Positions 19,948-32,383 are shown, counted from the stretch's first letter. The stretch: 64,000 bases of DNA from an uncultured Bacilli bacterium (GCA_947632435.1 CANRPC010000002.1:1-64000); one strand, 5' to 3'. Numbers and translations: made by a program. The notes: generated from the letters alone by a model not told the origin.

Positions 19948-20349
19948 TTAGACTAATGCCACGATTGCCATAGGTGCATTATCGCCACGTCTATTTTGAG
20001 TTTTCAAAATACGTGTGTAACCACCTTTACGATCTTTATATCGTGGAGCTACATCATTAAATAATTTTTGTAAAACAGTTATATTTTGTTTTTCATCAAA
20101 ATATGTATCACGAATAACTGCAGCTGCTAATCTTCTTGCGTGTAAATCGCCTCTTTTACCAAGAGTAATCATTCTATCGGCTAAAGAAGATAATTCTTTA
20201 GCGGTAGCTAATGTTACTACAACTTGTTCATGAGCAATTAAATCTGTAACAGCAGTACGTAACATTGATTTACGTTTACTAGCAGTATAACCTGTTTTAA
20301 AGCGAACACCACCTTTACCGTGAACGTTCTTACGACCAATAGTTGCCAC
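19948..20349 (-). CDS. rplQ: 50S ribosomal protein L17
   Basis: Conserved sequence and synteny after rpoA. Confidence 0.97.
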   Translation of the reverse strand: MATIGRKNVHGKGGVRFKTGYTASKRKSMLRTAVTDLIAHEQVVVTLATAKELSSLADRMITLGKRGDLHARRLAAAVIRDTYFDEKQNITVLQKLFNDVAPRYKDRKGGYTRILKTQNRRGDNAPMAIVALV

Positions 20350-20361
20350 TTTTGTTTCCTC

Positions 20362-21312
20362 CTATTCGTATTCTCTGAAGCCTAAACCAAAAGCAGCAAG
20401 CTTTTCTTTAACTTCTTTGAGAGATTTTTTACCAAGATTTTTGACTTTCATCATATCTTCTTCGGTCTTTTGCGTTAATTCCATAACATTTTGTATAGAT
20501 GCTCTTTTTAAACAATTATAAGATCTAACAGATAAATCTAATTCTTCAATTGTCATATCTTGAGCTTTATTCTTAGGTTCTTCAACTGTTTCTTTTAAGA
20601 CATCTGTGGATTTAGCAATTTCTGTTAAATCAACAAATAATTCAAAATGAGAAACTAATATTTTAGCGGCCAAAGAAATTGCTTCTTGTGGTAACATAGA
20701 ACCATTAGTTTTAACATCGATAACTAAAGAATCATAATTTGAATTATGCCCTATACGTGTTGGATTAACAGTATATGCTACTTGTGTTACAGGCGAATAA
20801 TTTGAATCTGTTGGAATCATTCCAATAGGGAATTTTCTTGTTTTATTACCTTCAGCAGTAACATAACCGCGACCATTACGACAATAAATTGTCATTACTA
20901 AATGGCCATCAGGACCAACATGTGCAAGCTCTAAATCAGGATTGATTATTTGTACGCCAGTAGGACATTGAATATCACTCGCGGTAACAACTTTCTCACC
21001 TTTAACATCAACCATTAATTTATAACTTGCTTCTGTAGAATCATCAATTTTTAAAACCAAATCTTTTAAATTTAGAATAATTGATGTAACATCTTCTTCA
21101 ACACCATCTAAAGAAGAGAACTCGTGGCGTGCACCTTCTACTTCAATAGCATACACGCTCGCACCTGGGAGCGAGGATAATAGCACTCTTCTTAATGCAT
21201 TTCCTAAAGTTAAACCAAATCCACGTTCAAGTGGTTCAATAACAAAATTACCAGAGTTAGATGTTGTATCATATACTGCAATTTTAAATTCGGGTTTTTC
21301 AAATTTTTTCAT
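20362..21312 (-). CDS. rpoA: RNA polymerase alpha subunit
   Basis: LERGFGLTLGNALRRVLLSSLPG; C-terminal domain LDLSVRSYNCLKRASI. Confidence 0.98.
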   Translation of the reverse strand: MKKFEKPEFKIAVYDTTSNSGNFVIEPLERGFGLTLGNALRRVLLSSLPGASVYAIEVEGARHEFSSLDGVEEDVTSIILNLKDLVLKIDDSTEASYKLMVDVKGEKVVTASDIQCPTGVQIINPDLELAHVGPDGHLVMTIYCRNGRGYVTAEGNKTRKFPIGMIPTDSNYSPVTQVAYTVNPTRIGHNSNYDSLVIDVKTNGSMLPQEAISLAAKILVSHFELFVDLTEIAKSTDVLKETVEEPKNKAQDMTIEELDLSVRSYNCLKRASIQNVMELTQKTEEDMMKVKNLGKKSLKEVKEKLAAFGLGFREYE

Positions 21313-21335
21313 TATATATCCTCCCTGTCAATTTA

Positions 21336-21731
21336 TTAACCACGTGGACGTTTTGGTGGACGACATCCATTATGTGGAATAGGTGTTGAATCAGTAATTG
21401 TTTGAATTGTTAATCCAGCAGCTTGTAAACTTCTCAACGCAGATTCACGACCTTGTCCTGGTCCTTTAACATCAACATCAACAAATTTTAATCCTTGATC
21501 AACTGCCTTTTTCGCACATACTTCTGCAGCTTGTTGAGCTGCGAAAGGGGTAGATTTTTTTGCACCTGAATAACCTAATACACCAGCTGAAGTCCAAGCA
21601 ATAACATTACCAGCTTCATCAGTAATTGTAACAATAGTGTTATTAAATGTTGAATGAATATGAGCAACACCTTTGGTGTAACTTCTTTTAATTTTCTTCT
21701 TACGAGGTGCGGCTTGTTTTTTAGTTGCCAT
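21336..21731 (-). CDS. rpsK: 30S ribosomal protein S11
   Basis: [29 protein letters not shown]. Confidence 0.98.
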   Translation of the reverse strand: MATKKQAAPRKKKIKRSYTKGVAHIHSTFNNTIVTITDEAGNVIAWTSAGVLGYSGAKKSTPFAAQQAAEVCAKKAVDQGLKFVDVDVKGPGQGRESALRSLQAAGLTIQTITDSTPIPHNGCRPPKRPRG

Positions 21732-21752
21732 AAATTAAACTCCTCACTTTCC

Positions 21753-22127
21753 TTATTTAACTGCTTGCTTCTTATTCGCAATAGTCTTTTTAGGTCCTTT
21801 ACGAGTACGAGCATTAGTTTTTGTTCTTTGTCCACGGACAGGTAAACCTCTTCTGTGTCTTAAGCCACGATAGCAGCCAATTTCAGATAGAAGTTTGATG
21901 TTGAGAGCAACTTCTCTTTTTAAATCACCTTCAACTTTATATTTCGCAACTTCGTTACGAATCTTTGTTAATTGTTCTTCACTTAAATTTTTTACACGAA
22001 TGTCTTCAGATACTCCAACATCATGTAATATTTTCTTCGCGGTAGGTAAACCTATACCATAAACATATGTAAGTGAAATTACAACACGTTTATCATTTGG
22101 TATATCAACACCAACAATACGAGCCAT
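21753..22127 (-). CDS. rpsM: 30S ribosomal protein S13
   Basis: [32 protein letters not shown]. Confidence 0.98.
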   Translation of the reverse strand: MARIVGVDIPNDKRVVISLTYVYGIGLPTAKKILHDVGVSEDIRVKNLSEEQLTKIRNEVAKYKVEGDLKREVALNIKLLSEIGCYRGLRHRRGLPVRGQRTKTNARTRKGPKKTIANKKQAVK

Positions 22128-22146
22128 TTTTCTTCCTCCTAATTAA

Positions 22147-22260
22147 TTAACCTTGTCTTTGTTTGTGCTTTGGATTTTGGCAAATAACCATTACTTTGCC
22201 ACGTCTTTTAATGACTTTGCACTTATCACAAATTGGTTTGACTGAAGGTCTTACTTTCAT
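22147..22260 (-). CDS. rpmJ: 50S ribosomal protein L36
   Basis: Not in the supplied ORF track; manual translation [37 protein letters not shown], located between rpsM and infA. Confidence 0.97.
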   Translation of the reverse strand: MKVRPSVKPICDKCKVIKRRGKVMVICQNPKHKQRQG

Positions 22261-22289
22261 AAATTAAATTTCCTCCTTCTTGTTTCGCT

Positions 22290-22508
22290 TTATTTGTAGC
22301 GGAACGTAATTCTTCCACGTGTTAAATCATAAGGCGATAATTCGATTGTGACTCTATCACCTGGTAAAATGCGAATGTAATTCATACGGATTTTACCAGA
22401 AACGTGGGCTAAGATCACAACGTCGTTAGGTAACTTAACTCTAAATTGTGCATTAGGTAAAGTTTCCACGACAATCGCTTCGACTTCAATGACATCTCCT
22501 TTAGCCAT
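22290..22508 (-). CDS. infA: Translation initiation factor IF-1
   Basis: [23 protein letters not shown]; 72 aa. Confidence 0.97.
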   Translation of the reverse strand: MAKGDVIEVEAIVVETLPNAQFRVKLPNDVVILAHVSGKIRMNYIRILPGDRVTIELSPYDLTRGRITFRYK

Positions 22509-23268
22509 GGCACACCTCCTCGCTTGACAATGTTAGAATTTCACATCCATCTTCTGTTATCACAATTGTATTTTCATAATGCGCTGATAATAATTTATCT
22601 TTTGTTTTTACTGTCCAACCATCATCTAATACAATATATTCATCTGTCCCTTCCATGAGCATAGGTTCAATTGCTAAGCACATACCTTTTTTCAATTTAG
22701 GGCCATGTCCTTCTTCTCCATAATTAGGGATTGAAGGATCTTCATGCAAATTATGTCCAATACCATGACCAGTATAATCTTTTAAAATCGAATATCCATT
22801 TTGTTCAGCATGAACTTGAATTGCATGTGATAAAGTTGATAAATGCTCCCCATCTTTAGCAAGAGCAATAGCCTTAAAGAAACATTCTTCTGTTACTTTA
22901 ATAAGTTTTTCAGCATTTGGTGATACTTTACCAACTGTATATGTACGACAAGCATCACCACAATAACCATTCAAAGTAGCCCCAACATCAAAAGAAACAA
23001 TGTCACCATTTTTCAATTTTCGATGTGATGGTATTCCATGAATGATTTCATCATTTACTGAAATACAAATTGAACCTTTAAAACCATTATAATTTTTAAA
23101 TGTAGGTTTTGCACCGAAGGAAGTAATAACTCTTTCAGCAACATTAGCTAGTTCAAGAGTACTAATTCCTTCTTTGCATAATGGTTTTAAAGCATCAAAT
23201 ACTTTCCCAACAACCTTTCCTGCTTCACGCATCAAGGCAATTTCATGTTCAGATTTGATGATAATCAT
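22501..23268 (-). CDS. map: Type I methionyl aminopeptidase
   Basis: [39 protein letters not shown]. Confidence 0.96.
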   Translation of the reverse strand: MIIIKSEHEIALMREAGKVVGKVFDALKPLCKEGISTLELANVAERVITSFGAKPTFKNYNGFKGSICISVNDEIIHGIPSHRKLKNGDIVSFDVGATLNGYCGDACRTYTVGKVSPNAEKLIKVTEECFFKAIALAKDGEHLSTLSHAIQVHAEQNGYSILKDYTGHGIGHNLHEDPSIPNYGEEGHGPKLKKGMCLAIEPMLMEGTDEYIVLDDGWTVKTKDKLLSAHYENTIVITEDGCEILTLSSEEVCHG

Positions 23269-23936
23269 CTTGCATCTCCTTTTAAAACTAGAAGAATATC
23301 AGAGAAGACTTTTTCAATATCTTGAAGTCCATCAATAGATGCTAACAAATTTTTACTTTGATAATAATTAATTAAAGGTTTAGTTTGATTCTCATAAGCA
23401 TCTAAACGAACTTTAAGACTTTCTGGAGTATCATCTTTCCTTTGTATCAAAACTCCTTCACATGCATCACAAATTCCATCTTTATGCGGTTTTTTGTATG
23501 AAATGTGATAAGAATTTCCACACTTTGGACAAACTCTACGTCCACTTATTCTGTTAATCAAAGCTTCTTTATCTACATCGATATTGAGAACTTTATCAAC
23601 AGGGCGATTTATTTCCTTAAGCAATTCATCTAAAGCATCAGCTTGATATAATGTTCTTGGAAATCCATCAAGTAAATATCCATTGGCACAATCAGGACGA
23701 GATAATCTTTCCTTAACAAGTGCAATTGTAACATCATCAGGAACAAGTTTTCCTTCATTGATGTATTGTTGAGCCATTTTCCCAAGTTCTGTTCCTTGAA
23801 TCATCGCTTCTCGGAACATATCTCCTGTAGAAATATGGGGGATATTTAACTCCTCAACAATTTTTTCCGATTGTGTTCCCTTGCCAGCACCTGGAGGTCC
23901 CATAATAATCAAATTTTTCAATTCTTTCATTTCCAA
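23265..23936 (-). CDS. adk: Adenylate kinase (zinc-lid form)
   Basis: GPPGAGKGTQ; CPKCGNSYH...CDACEG Cys4 lid. Confidence 0.97.
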   Translation of the reverse strand: MEMKELKNLIIMGPPGAGKGTQSEKIVEELNIPHISTGDMFREAMIQGTELGKMAQQYINEGKLVPDDVTIALVKERLSRPDCANGYLLDGFPRTLYQADALDELLKEINRPVDKVLNIDVDKEALINRISGRRVCPKCGNSYHISYKKPHKDGICDACEGVLIQRKDDTPESLKVRLDAYENQTKPLINYYQSKNLLASIDGLQDIEKVFSDILLVLKGDAR

Positions 23937-23939
23937 CCT

Positions 23940-25283
23940 CTAGATAACATTTGCATGATCGCCACTTGCAAGTAAACCATTAATTTGTGTCATTGTTTCA
24001 AGTGCAACACCGACAACAATAATCATACCAGTTCCACCTAAAGCAAGTGAAGAAGGAACAACTTTACATAAAGTTAGAACAATTGGAAGAGCTGCAATTA
24101 AAGTAAGTGCAGTTGCTCCAAGTAAAGTAACTCTATTTAAAACTTTTTTAATATAATGATGCGTCTCATTTCCTGGACGTACACCAGGAATATAAGTTCC
24201 ATTTTTTTGAAAATCTTCAGCCATCTTTTCAGGATTAATTGTTAAATTAGAATAGAAGAAAGAGAACAAAAATGTTAATACAATGTAAATTATTAATCCC
24301 CATGGCATATACCAATGTCCTCCATCAAACCAAGGCATTTTAACAAGTTCAGATGAAGTAAAGATTTTTAAAATATTATTTAAATTATCATCAACTTTGT
24401 TCATTGCAAAACTGACAATAACTGCTGGTGCCATCATGATTGAGCTAGCAAAGATAACAGGCATAACTCCAGCAGAATTAATTTTTATAGGTAAGAAAGA
24501 AGCATTATTAATTTTTGCGTTTAATGCTCCACCTTTACCAGATTGTTGAACAGGTATTTTACGTACTGATTTCTCAATGAAACAAACAAAGAGAATAATT
24601 AGTAAATACGCTAAAATGTACAAACCAAGTTTTGTTGCGCCTTGAAGTATACGCATACTATCTTGAGTAACTAATTCTGTTCCAAAGAAATAATATAAAG
24701 CATTATAAATTTGGCTAGGTAAAGTAGAAACAATACCAATAAAGATAATCATTGATACACCATTTCCAATTCCTTTTGTGGTTATTTGGTCTGCCATCCA
24801 CATTACAAGCATTGAACCTGCTATTAAGAAGACAACAATTTTTAAATAACCCCAAAATGAAGAATCTAAAATAGTAATTGCATCAGTATTTTGCATTGTT
24901 ACTGCAATACCATATGCTTGTACAGCGCCAAGGACTAATGTGAGATAACGTGTTGCCATTTCAATCTTTTTTCTACCATTTTGTCCTTGCTTTGTAAGTT
25001 CAGTTAAAGCTGGTAGAACATCCATTGAAAGGAGTTGGATAATAATTGAAGATGTGATGTAAGGGGAAACGCCTAATGCAAACAAAGAGAAATTTTGTAA
25101 TGCACCACCACCAAGCAAATTCATCAAAGATAAAACATTGCTTGTATCCATTGAATCTTGTGAAATGTTGACTCCAGGAATTGTAATTGCAGCTCCTACA
25201 CGGAAAATCAACATCATAGCAAAAGTAAATAAAATACGATCTCGGATATCTTTATTTTTAAAGATGGCAACGAGTTTTCTCAT
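23940..25283 (-). CDS. secY: Preprotein translocase subunit SecY
   Basis: Multi-TM; GVSPYITSSIIIQLL; NPEKMAEDFQKNGTYIPGVRPG. Confidence 0.97.
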   Translation of the reverse strand: MRKLVAIFKNKDIRDRILFTFAMMLIFRVGAAITIPGVNISQDSMDTSNVLSLMNLLGGGALQNFSLFALGVSPYITSSIIIQLLSMDVLPALTELTKQGQNGRKKIEMATRYLTLVLGAVQAYGIAVTMQNTDAITILDSSFWGYLKIVVFLIAGSMLVMWMADQITTKGIGNGVSMIIFIGIVSTLPSQIYNALYYFFGTELVTQDSMRILQGATKLGLYILAYLLIILFVCFIEKSVRKIPVQQSGKGGALNAKINNASFLPIKINSAGVMPVIFASSIMMAPAVIVSFAMNKVDDNLNNILKIFTSSELVKMPWFDGGHWYMPWGLIIYIVLTFLFSFFYSNLTINPEKMAEDFQKNGTYIPGVRPGNETHHYIKKVLNRVTLLGATALTLIAALPIVLTLCKVVPSSLALGGTGMIIVVGVALETMTQINGLLASGDHANVI

Positions 25284-25284
25284 A

Positions 25285-25725
25285 TTAAATCACCTCAGTT
25301 TTTCCGCCAGCGTCTTCAATTGCTTTAACAGCACTTCGAGAAAATTTATGAGCAGAAACTGTTAATTTTCTTTCAAGTTTTCCTTCACCTAAAATTTTAA
25401 CTCCTTGGTAATTTGCATCAATTAATCCACTTTCAACAAGTAAAGAAGGTGTAACTTCTGTTCCATCACTAAATCTATTTAATAAAGAAACATTTACGAT
25501 ATTAAAATCATTTTTTACATGACTATTAAATCCTCTTTTTGGAAGTCTTCTAAAAATTGGATTTTGACCACCTTCGAATCCAAGGCGTACACCGCCACCA
25601 CTTCTTGATTTTTGACCTTTGACTCCACTACCACCATTTTTGCCAATGCCTGAGCCTAAGCCACGACCTTGTCTTTTGCCCTTTTTACGAGAGCCTTCTT
25701 GATAACTTAATTCATTTAATTTCAT
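25285..25725 (-). CDS. rplO: 50S ribosomal protein L15
   Basis: [35 protein letters not shown]. Confidence 0.97.
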   Translation of the reverse strand: MKLNELSYQEGSRKKGKRQGRGLGSGIGKNGGSGVKGQKSRSGGGVRLGFEGGQNPIFRRLPKRGFNSHVKNDFNIVNVSLLNRFSDGTEVTPSLLVESGLIDANYQGVKILGEGKLERKLTVSAHKFSRSAVKAIEDAGGKTEVI

Positions 25726-25736
25726 TTTTGGCCTCC

Positions 25737-26345
25737 TTATTTACGTAATAATTGTACTTGTGCGTATGTTTTGACATTATTTAAAGCATCAACTGTTGCA
25801 CGAATACAATTGATTCCCGTTCTGGAACCATAAATTTTTGAATAGATGTTTCTCACACCAGCAATTTCAAGAACATCACGAACAGGTCCACCAGCAATAA
25901 TTCCAGTACCTTCAGGAGCAGGTTTTAAGAATACTCTACTTGCACCATATTCTCCAAAATAATCATGAGCAATTGTTCCATTTTTTACTAAAGTAATATG
26001 AAACATATTACGTTTTGCATTTTCCAAAGCTTTTTTTATTGCTTCAGGTACTTCCGCAGCTTTACCTGTACCAAAACCGAAATTACCTTTTCTATCTCCA
26101 ACAACTACAAGAGCAGCAAAACGTAATTTACGTCCACCCTTAACAGTTCTTGAAACACGATTGATTCTTACAACTCTTTCCTCATATTGTTTTTCTTCTC
26201 TACGAGGTCTTGCTGGCATTCTTTTGCCACCACGTTCACCTTGTTTATTAGAACGATTAACTCTAGGAGCTTTTTTTCGAGGCTCATTTGCATTTGTTTC
26301 TGGAGCAACTTTTTCTGTTGCAACTACTTTTTCTTCTTCTGCCAT
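25737..26345 (-). CDS. rpsE: 30S ribosomal protein S5 with basic N-terminal extension
   Basis: [32 protein letters not shown] core; ~55-aa K/R/E-rich N-terminal extension. Confidence 0.97.
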   Translation of the reverse strand: MAEEEKVVATEKVAPETNANEPRKKAPRVNRSNKQGERGGKRMPARPRREEKQYEERVVRINRVSRTVKGGRKLRFAALVVVGDRKGNFGFGTGKAAEVPEAIKKALENAKRNMFHITLVKNGTIAHDYFGEYGASRVFLKPAPEGTGIIAGGPVRDVLEIAGVRNIYSKIYGSRTGINCIRATVDALNNVKTYAQVQLLRK

Positions 26346-26356
26346 TTTCTTCCCTC

Positions 26357-26731
26357 CTAGAATTTTAAGCCGTTTTCACGAGCGGCTTCTGCTAATGCTT
26401 TAACACGTCCATGATATAAATAACCAGAACGATCAAAAACAACTTTTTCAATACCTTGAGCAACAGCTAATTTGGCAATTTCTGCCCCAACTTTTTTAGC
26501 AGCTTCTACATTAGAACCATTTTCAAGTTTTAAAGTTGTACTTGAACATGAAACTAATGTTCTTCCTACTGTATCATCAATAATTTGGGCATGAATATGG
26601 GCATTTGAGCGAAATACACTTAAACGAGGACATTCAGCTGTACCATTAATTTTTCTAACGCCATTAACAACTTTACGAATACGTTCATGACGGCGAAGAC
26701 GTGCAACATTTCTTGATTCTTTTTTAATCAT
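26357..26731 (-). CDS. rplR: 50S ribosomal protein L18
   Basis: [39 protein letters not shown]. Confidence 0.97.
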   Translation of the reverse strand: MIKKESRNVARLRRHERIRKVVNGVRKINGTAECPRLSVFRSNAHIHAQIIDDTVGRTLVSCSSTTLKLENGSNVEAAKKVGAEIAKLAVAQGIEKVVFDRSGYLYHGRVKALAEAARENGLKF

Positions 26732-26754
26732 ATTAAATTCTCTCCTTTCCCATA

Positions 26755-27297
26755 TTATTTCTTACCAGCGCGTTTTCCTTCTTTACGGAGGATAACTTCA
26801 TCGATATATTTGATACCTTTACCTAAATAAGGTTCAGGTTCTCTTACAGCACGAATTTCACTAGCTTGTTGACCAACTAATTGTTTATTTAAGCCTGTAA
26901 TAGTTACATGTGTAGGATCAGGAACGGAAATTTCTACTCCTTCATATGGTTTAATAACTATTTCATGAGAATATCCCATATTTAAAACTAAATTTGTTCC
27001 TCTCATCGCGGCACGATAACCAATACCAACAATTTCAAGTTGTTTCTTAAAGCCTTCAGAAACTCCAACAACCATATTGTGAATCAAAGCACGCATTGTT
27101 CCATGCATTTCTCTCATTTCTTTAGAATCATCAGGACGTGAAACATAAATTTCATTATCTTTTAATTCTACACTGATTTTTGGATTTACTTCTAAATTCA
27201 AAGAACCTTTAGGACCTTTTACTTCAACAAGATGATCATTAATATTTACTGTAACTCCAGCAGGGAGCGCAATAGGTTTTCTACCAATTCTAGACAT
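26755..27297 (-). CDS. rplF: 50S ribosomal protein L6
   Basis: [24 protein letters not shown]. Confidence 0.97.
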   Translation of the reverse strand: MSRIGRKPIALPAGVTVNINDHLVEVKGPKGSLNLEVNPKISVELKDNEIYVSRPDDSKEMREMHGTMRALIHNMVVGVSEGFKKQLEIVGIGYRAAMRGTNLVLNMGYSHEIVIKPYEGVEISVPDPTHVTITGLNKQLVGQQASEIRAVREPEPYLGKGIKYIDEVILRKEGKRAGKK

Positions 27298-27309
27298 ATC
27301 TAATACCTC

Positions 27310-27717
27310 CTACCAGACATAAGCGATTACTTCGCCACCTACGCCTAATTTTCTTGCTTGCTTATCTGTAATAACTCCTTTTGATGTTGATACAATAGCA
27401 ATTCCAAGTCCATTTAAAACATGTGGAAGTTTATCGCAAGAACAAGTGTGACGTAAACCAGGACGAGAAATTTTTTTCAATCCTTGGATAACTTTTGCAC
27501 CATTTGCTCCATATTTCAATTCAAGTGTTAATTCTTTTTTAACTTTTACTTTTTCGTCGGTGGCGATTGAAAAGTCGCTTATAAATCCTTCTTCTTTTAA
27601 AATTTCAGCGATACTTACTTTCATTTTTGAAGAAGGCATGGTTACTTTACTTTCATGCATTGCATTAGCATTACGAATTCTTGTAAGCATATCTGCAATT
27701 GGATCTGTCATTCCCAT
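27310..27717 (-). CDS. rpsH: 30S ribosomal protein S8
   Basis: [39 protein letters not shown]. Confidence 0.97.
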   Translation of the reverse strand: MGMTDPIADMLTRIRNANAMHESKVTMPSSKMKVSIAEILKEEGFISDFSIATDEKVKVKKELTLELKYGANGAKVIQGLKKISRPGLRHTCSCDKLPHVLNGLGIAIVSTSKGVITDKQARKLGVGGEVIAYVW

Positions 27718-27743
27718 TATTTTTTTCCTCCTTTTCCTTTAGC

Positions 27744-27929
27744 CTACCAGCTTGCCTTTTTCATACCAGGAATTTCACCTTTGTATGCTAATTCTCTTAA
27801 GCAAATACGGCAGATACCGAATTTACGGATAACTGAATGTGGTCTACCACAGCGAGAACAGCGTGTATATTCTCTTACTTTAAATTTTTGAGGACGTGCA
27901 CAACGAACTTTAATTGATGTTTTTGCCAT
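27744..27929 (-). CDS. rpsN: 30S ribosomal protein S14 type Z (zinc-binding)
   Basis: 61 aa, [25 protein letters not shown]. Confidence 0.96.
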   Translation of the reverse strand: MAKTSIKVRCARPQKFKVREYTRCSRCGRPHSVIRKFGICRICLRELAYKGEIPGMKKASW

Positions 27930-27941
27930 ATTCTATTCTCC

Positions 27942-28502
27942 TTATCTTTGGAAAGGCATACCTAATGCCTTAAGAAGTGTAAATGCTTCTTCATCAGTTT
28001 TTGCTGTAGTAACTATAACAATATCCATACCTCTGATTTTACCAATCTTATCATAATTAATTTCAGGGAAAATCAATTGTTCTTTAACACCTAAAGTGTA
28101 ATTACCTCTACCATCAAAAGCAGATTTTGAAACACCACGGAAATCACGAACACGAGGAAGTGATATAGTAACTAATTTATCTAAAAATTCATACATTTTA
28201 TCACCACGAAGTGTAACTTTACATCCAATTGCTTGTCCTTCTCTTAATTTGAAAGAAGCAACTGATTTTTTTGCTTTTGTTATAACAGGTTTTTGACCTG
28301 CTAATAAAGTTAATTCATTTACTGCATCATCCAATAATTTTGAATTAGCTGTTGCATCACCAACACCCATGTTAATAACAATTTTTTCAATATGAGGTAC
28401 TTGCATGATTGATGAATAATTATATTTTTGCATCAATTCATTTACGATTTCATCTTTGTATTTTTTTCTAAGACGTGCAATGTAAACTTCTTTATTTTCC
28501 AT
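27942..28502 (-). CDS. rplE: 50S ribosomal protein L5
   Basis: [35 protein letters not shown]. Confidence 0.97.
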   Translation of the reverse strand: MENKEVYIARLRKKYKDEIVNELMQKYNYSSIMQVPHIEKIVINMGVGDATANSKLLDDAVNELTLLAGQKPVITKAKKSVASFKLREGQAIGCKVTLRGDKMYEFLDKLVTISLPRVRDFRGVSKSAFDGRGNYTLGVKEQLIFPEINYDKIGKIRGMDIVIVTTAKTDEEAFTLLKALGMPFQR

Positions 28503-28513
28503 ACGTTACCTCC

Positions 28514-28822
28514 TTAATTTAATTTAGTTTTGCTAGCTTTGCTAACACGAACTTTCTTTCCATTTTCAAACACATAACCAACTCTAGAAGCTTTTTTTGC
28601 TTTTTCATCATAAATAGCAACATTACTTACATGAATTGGAGCATATAATTCGACTCTGCTACCTTCAGGATTTTTTTGTGTTGGTTTTTGATGTTTTGTA
28701 ACTAGATGAACACCATCAACAACAACGCGGTTTAATTTAGGAAATGCCTTTTGAACTGTACCGATTTTTCCTTTATCAGCACCAGCGATAACTATAACTC
28801 TATCACCTTTTTTAATTTTCAT
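28514..28822 (-). CDS. rplX: 50S ribosomal protein L24
   Basis: KOW motif KKGDRVIVIAGADKGKIGTV. Confidence 0.96.
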   Translation of the reverse strand: MKIKKGDRVIVIAGADKGKIGTVQKAFPKLNRVVVDGVHLVTKHQKPTQKNPEGSRVELYAPIHVSNVAIYDEKAKKASRVGYVFENGKKVRVSKASKTKLN

Positions 28823-28834
28823 ATTCTCATCCTC

Positions 28835-29212
28835 CTATAAAACTTCAGCCGCTAAGGAAATAATTTTCATAAATCCTTCGTTACCTTTATCACGTAATTC
28901 ACGAGCAACAGGTCCAAAGACACGTGTTCCACGAGGAGAACCATCTTCATTAACTAATACACAAGCATTATCATCAAAGCTAATAAATGTTCCATCAGTA
29001 CGTTGAATATTTTTCTTAGTACGTACAATTACAGCTTTAACGACATCACCTTTTTTAATTTTACCATTAGGGATAACATCTTTGACTGCACATAAGACAA
29101 TATCACCTACTGAAGAAACTTTTCTTTTTGATCCACCATAGATACGGAAGATACGAACTGACTTTGCACCTGAATTATCGGCTACAACAAGATTTGTTTC
29201 ATTTTGTACCAT
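28835..29212 (-). CDS. rplN: 50S ribosomal protein L14
   Basis: [29 protein letters not shown]. Confidence 0.97.
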   Translation of the reverse strand: MVQNETNLVVADNSGAKSVRIFRIYGGSKRKVSSVGDIVLCAVKDVIPNGKIKKGDVVKAVIVRTKKNIQRTDGTFISFDDNACVLVNEDGSPRGTRVFGPVARELRDKGNEGFMKIISLAAEVL

Positions 29213-29227
29213 GATTATGTTTCCTCC

Positions 29228-29494
29228 TTATTTAGCTTCCTCATTAGAAGCTAAAACTTTAACAAGACGGAAACGTTTTGTTGCTGATAAAGGTCTAGTT
29301 TCCATAATTAAGACAACATCACCTTTTTTAGCTATATTGCCTTCATCATGTGCTTTATACTTTTTACCATATTTAACACGTTTTCCATACTTTGCATGTT
29401 TTTTTGTTGTTTCAACTAAGACAGTAATTGTTTTATCCATTTTGTCAGATACAACAACACCTTGAATAGATTTGCGTGTATTTCTTTCTTCCAT
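29228..29494 (-). CDS. rpsQ: 30S ribosomal protein S17
   Basis: [31 protein letters not shown]. Confidence 0.97.
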   Translation of the reverse strand: MEERNTRKSIQGVVVSDKMDKTITVLVETTKKHAKYGKRVKYGKKYKAHDEGNIAKKGDVVLIMETRPLSATKRFRLVKVLASNEEAK

Positions 29495-29508
29495 TTAACA
29501 TTTACCTC

Positions 29509-29709
29509 CTAGTCAGCTATTCCACGTTCACGTTCTGTTAAAACGGTTTTAATACGAGCAATAGTTTTTCTTGTTTCAGTCAATTTTTTGCCATTTTCCA
29601 ATTGTCCACTGGCTTGTTGGAAACGAAGAGTTAGTAATTCTTGTTTAAGTTCATTGATTTTATCATTTAACTCTTTTGATGAAAGAGCTCTAATTTCTTC
29701 AATTTTCAT
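29509..29709 (-). CDS. rpmC: 50S ribosomal protein L29
   Basis: LSSKELNDKINELKQELLTLRFQQASGQLEN. Confidence 0.95.
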   Translation of the reverse strand: MKIEEIRALSSKELNDKINELKQELLTLRFQQASGQLENGKKLTETRKTIARIKTVLTERERGIAD

Positions 29710-29711
29710 AA

Positions 29712-30128
29712 TTACTCACCTTTACCTTTCGCAATAATCTTTGTCTTAATTGGAAGTTTATATGCAGCTAAACGTAATGCTTCACGTGCGATTTTTTCAT
29801 CGACACCGCCGATTTCAAACATTACACGTCCTTTTTTTACAACTGCTACCCAAGATTCTGGTGAACCTTTACCAGATCCCATACGTACTTCAGCAGGTTT
29901 CTTTGTTTTTGCAAGATGTGGATATATACGAATCCATACTTGACCAGCACGATTTGTATAACGAGAAAGGACAATACGAGCTGCTTCTATTTGACGAGCT
30001 GTAATCCAATTACCTGATACAGCTTGAAGTCCAAAATCGCCAAATGAAACTTCGTTACCAGCTTTAGATAGACCTTCATATTTAATACCATGTGGTCTTC
30101 TATATTTAACTCTTTTAGGTTGTAACAT
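29712..30128 (-). CDS. rplP: 50S ribosomal protein L16
   Basis: [43 protein letters not shown]. Confidence 0.97.
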   Translation of the reverse strand: MLQPKRVKYRRPHGIKYEGLSKAGNEVSFGDFGLQAVSGNWITARQIEAARIVLSRYTNRAGQVWIRIYPHLAKTKKPAEVRMGSGKGSPESWVAVVKKGRVMFEIGGVDEKIAREALRLAAYKLPIKTKIIAKGKGE

Positions 30129-30133
30129 AATGA

Positions 30134-30844
30134 CTATTCTCCTTTCTTTTTAAAGGTATTGTTTTCTTTTGTTTTTTCTTCAACTTTTTTATTGGCTAAT
30201 CCACGACAAATCCAAACTTTACAGCCTAATTTACCATAAGTTGTTAATGCCTCAGCACATGCATAATCAACATCCATGCGTAAAGTGTGAAGAGAAACAA
30301 CACCTTCTATGTAGCCTTCGCTACGAGCTATATCTGCACCAGCTAATCTACCAGATACCATTGTTTTTACACCAACAGCTCCAGCTTTCATAACTTTACG
30401 AAGTGTAGATTTTTGTACATTACGGAATGAAGCACGATCTTCAAGTTGTTTAGCCATTTCTTGAGCAACAATAGAAGCATCAAGAGCAGGATTTTTAACT
30501 TCGACAACAGAAATTTTAATATCTTTTTCTCTTTTTTCTGCTTTAACTTTAATTCCTAATAATTTTTGAAGTTTTTTAGTAATATCTTTTATATTTGCAG
30601 CATCTTGACCTAAAATTACACCAGGACGAGCTGTGAAAATAGAAACAGTGATTAATCCACCTCTGATTCTATCAATTTCAATATGAGATACTAAACAATC
30701 TTTAAGTCTTTTATCTAAAAATTTACGAATTTTAATATCTTCAGCTAAGAAAGTAGCATAGTCTTTTTTTTCTGCGTACCAATGTGTATTCCAATCACGA
30801 CTGATACCAATTCTCATTCCTACTGGATTTACTTTTTGACCCAT
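30134..30844 (-). CDS. rpsC: 30S ribosomal protein S3
   Basis: [38 protein letters not shown]. Confidence 0.97.
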   Translation of the reverse strand: MGQKVNPVGMRIGISRDWNTHWYAEKKDYATFLAEDIKIRKFLDKRLKDCLVSHIEIDRIRGGLITVSIFTARPGVILGQDAANIKDITKKLQKLLGIKVKAEKREKDIKISVVEVKNPALDASIVAQEMAKQLEDRASFRNVQKSTLRKVMKAGAVGVKTMVSGRLAGADIARSEGYIEGVVSLHTLRMDVDYACAEALTTYGKLGCKVWICRGLANKKVEEKTKENNTFKKKGE

Positions 30845-30853
30845 ACTTCCCTC

Positions 30854-31192
30854 CTATCTTTCTTTAACCACACAAGTAATGTGGCTTGTTCTTTTTAAAA
30901 TTGATGATGCTGAACCTCTAGCTCTTGGTAAAAATCTTTTTAATCTTGGTCCATCATTAGCATAAATTTCAGCAATATATAATTTTGATTCGTCCATTTT
31001 ATTATTATTAATTGCATTTGCAGCAGCAGATTTAATCAATTTTGTAACAGGTGTTACAGAAGATTTATTCATATTTGATAATATACTTAAAGCAACTGCA
31101 ACATCTTTTCCACGAACTAGGTCAATAACTAAGCGAACTTTTCTAGGAGTAATTCTAACTCCGGTTACTTTAGCAACAGCTTGCATTCTCAT
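30854..31192 (-). CDS. rplV: 50S ribosomal protein L22
   Basis: RITPRKVRLVIDLVRGKDV; GPRLKRFLPRARGSASSILKRTSHIT. Confidence 0.97.
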   Translation of the reverse strand: MRMQAVAKVTGVRITPRKVRLVIDLVRGKDVAVALSILSNMNKSSVTPVTKLIKSAAANAINNNKMDESKLYIAEIYANDGPRLKRFLPRARGSASSILKRTSHITCVVKER

Positions 31193-31203
31193 TTCCTCCT
31201 AGT

Positions 31204-31500
31204 CTACTTTTTAGCCGCAGCTGCTGCCTTATCTTCAGCAGTGTGACCTGTATGTCCTTTATAAGTTCTTGTTGGTGCAAATTCACCAAGCTTATGTCCA
31301 ACCATATCTTCAGTTACAAATACTGTAATAAATTCATGACCATTGTAAACGGCAAAGGAGTGTTCTACAAATTGTGGGAAAATTGTAGATCTTCTTGACC
31401 AAGTTTTAATTAATTCTTTTTTGTTTGCCTTATTTAATGCTTCAACCTTTTTCATTAAATGTTCATCAACAAAAGGTCCTTTTTTAACACTACGTCCCAT
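31204..31500 (-). CDS. rpsS: 30S ribosomal protein S19
   Basis: [35 protein letters not shown]. Confidence 0.97.
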   Translation of the reverse strand: MGRSVKKGPFVDEHLMKKVEALNKANKKELIKTWSRRSTIFPQFVEHSFAVYNGHEFITVFVTEDMVGHKLGEFAPTRTYKGHTGHTAEDKAAAAAKK

Positions 31501-31514
31501 TTTATTCTCCTTTC

Positions 31515-32348
31515 CTATTTACCATTACGACGACGGATAATCAATTTAGAACTAGCTTTCTTTTGTGATCTAGTTTTGACTCCGAGAGCTCTTTTACCCC
31601 ATGGTGTTCTTGGTGCATCTCTTCCTACAGGACACTTACCTTCACCACCACCATGTGGGTGATCATTAGGGTTCATTGCCGAACCTCTGACAGTTGGTCT
31701 AACGCCTAACCATCTTGTTTTACCAGCTTTACCGAAATTAACTAAGTTCCAGTCTTCATTGCCAACAAATCCAATTGTGGCTTTACATGTTCCTAAAACT
31801 TTTCTAACTTCGCCAGAAGCTAATCTTAAAATTACATATTTACCTTCGATACCAAGAATTTGAGCACTAGTACCAGCAGCGCGACACATTTGTCCGCCTT
31901 TACCTGGTTTTAATTCAATGTTGTGAACAAAGGTACCTTCAGGAATATTCTTTAAGAACATTGCATTACCAATTTTAATATCACAAGCTTCACCAGAAAT
32001 AATTTTATCTCCGACTTTAATATCTTTTGGTGCAATGATATATCTTTTTTCACCATCAATATAATTTATTAAGCAAATATTTGCGTTTCTATTTGGATCG
32101 TATTCAATTGTAGCAACACGTCCTTCAATACCATCTTTATTACGTTTAAAATCGATGATACGATATTTTCTTTTATGACCTCCGCCGATATGTCTACATG
32201 TAATAACACCAGTATTATTACGTCCACCAGTTTTAGAAATTGAAACTAATAAACTTTTTTCAGGAGTATTTGTTGTAATTTCTTCATATGTGAAATTGAT
32301 CATAGCACGACGACTTGGGGTCGTTGGTTTATAATTTCTTATTGCCAT
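31515..32348 (-). CDS. rplB: 50S ribosomal protein L2
   Basis: [33 protein letters not shown]. Confidence 0.98.
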   Translation of the reverse strand: MAIRNYKPTTPSRRAMINFTYEEITTNTPEKSLLVSISKTGGRNNTGVITCRHIGGGHKRKYRIIDFKRNKDGIEGRVATIEYDPNRNANICLINYIDGEKRYIIAPKDIKVGDKIISGEACDIKIGNAMFLKNIPEGTFVHNIELKPGKGGQMCRAAGTSAQILGIEGKYVILRLASGEVRKVLGTCKATIGFVGNEDWNLVNFGKAGKTRWLGVRPTVRGSAMNPNDHPHGGGEGKCPVGRDAPRTPWGKRALGVKTRSQKKASSKLIIRRRNGK

Positions 32349-32383
32349 ATTTTTTCTCCTATATTTAATAATCTTATATAATA

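Noticed and set aside
29750-30004. Plus-strand ORFs antisense to ribosomal genes (also 21654-21845, 27655-27891, 30169-30393, 33048-33323 on the minus strand)
   Set aside because: Shadow ORFs of conserved ribosomal proteins
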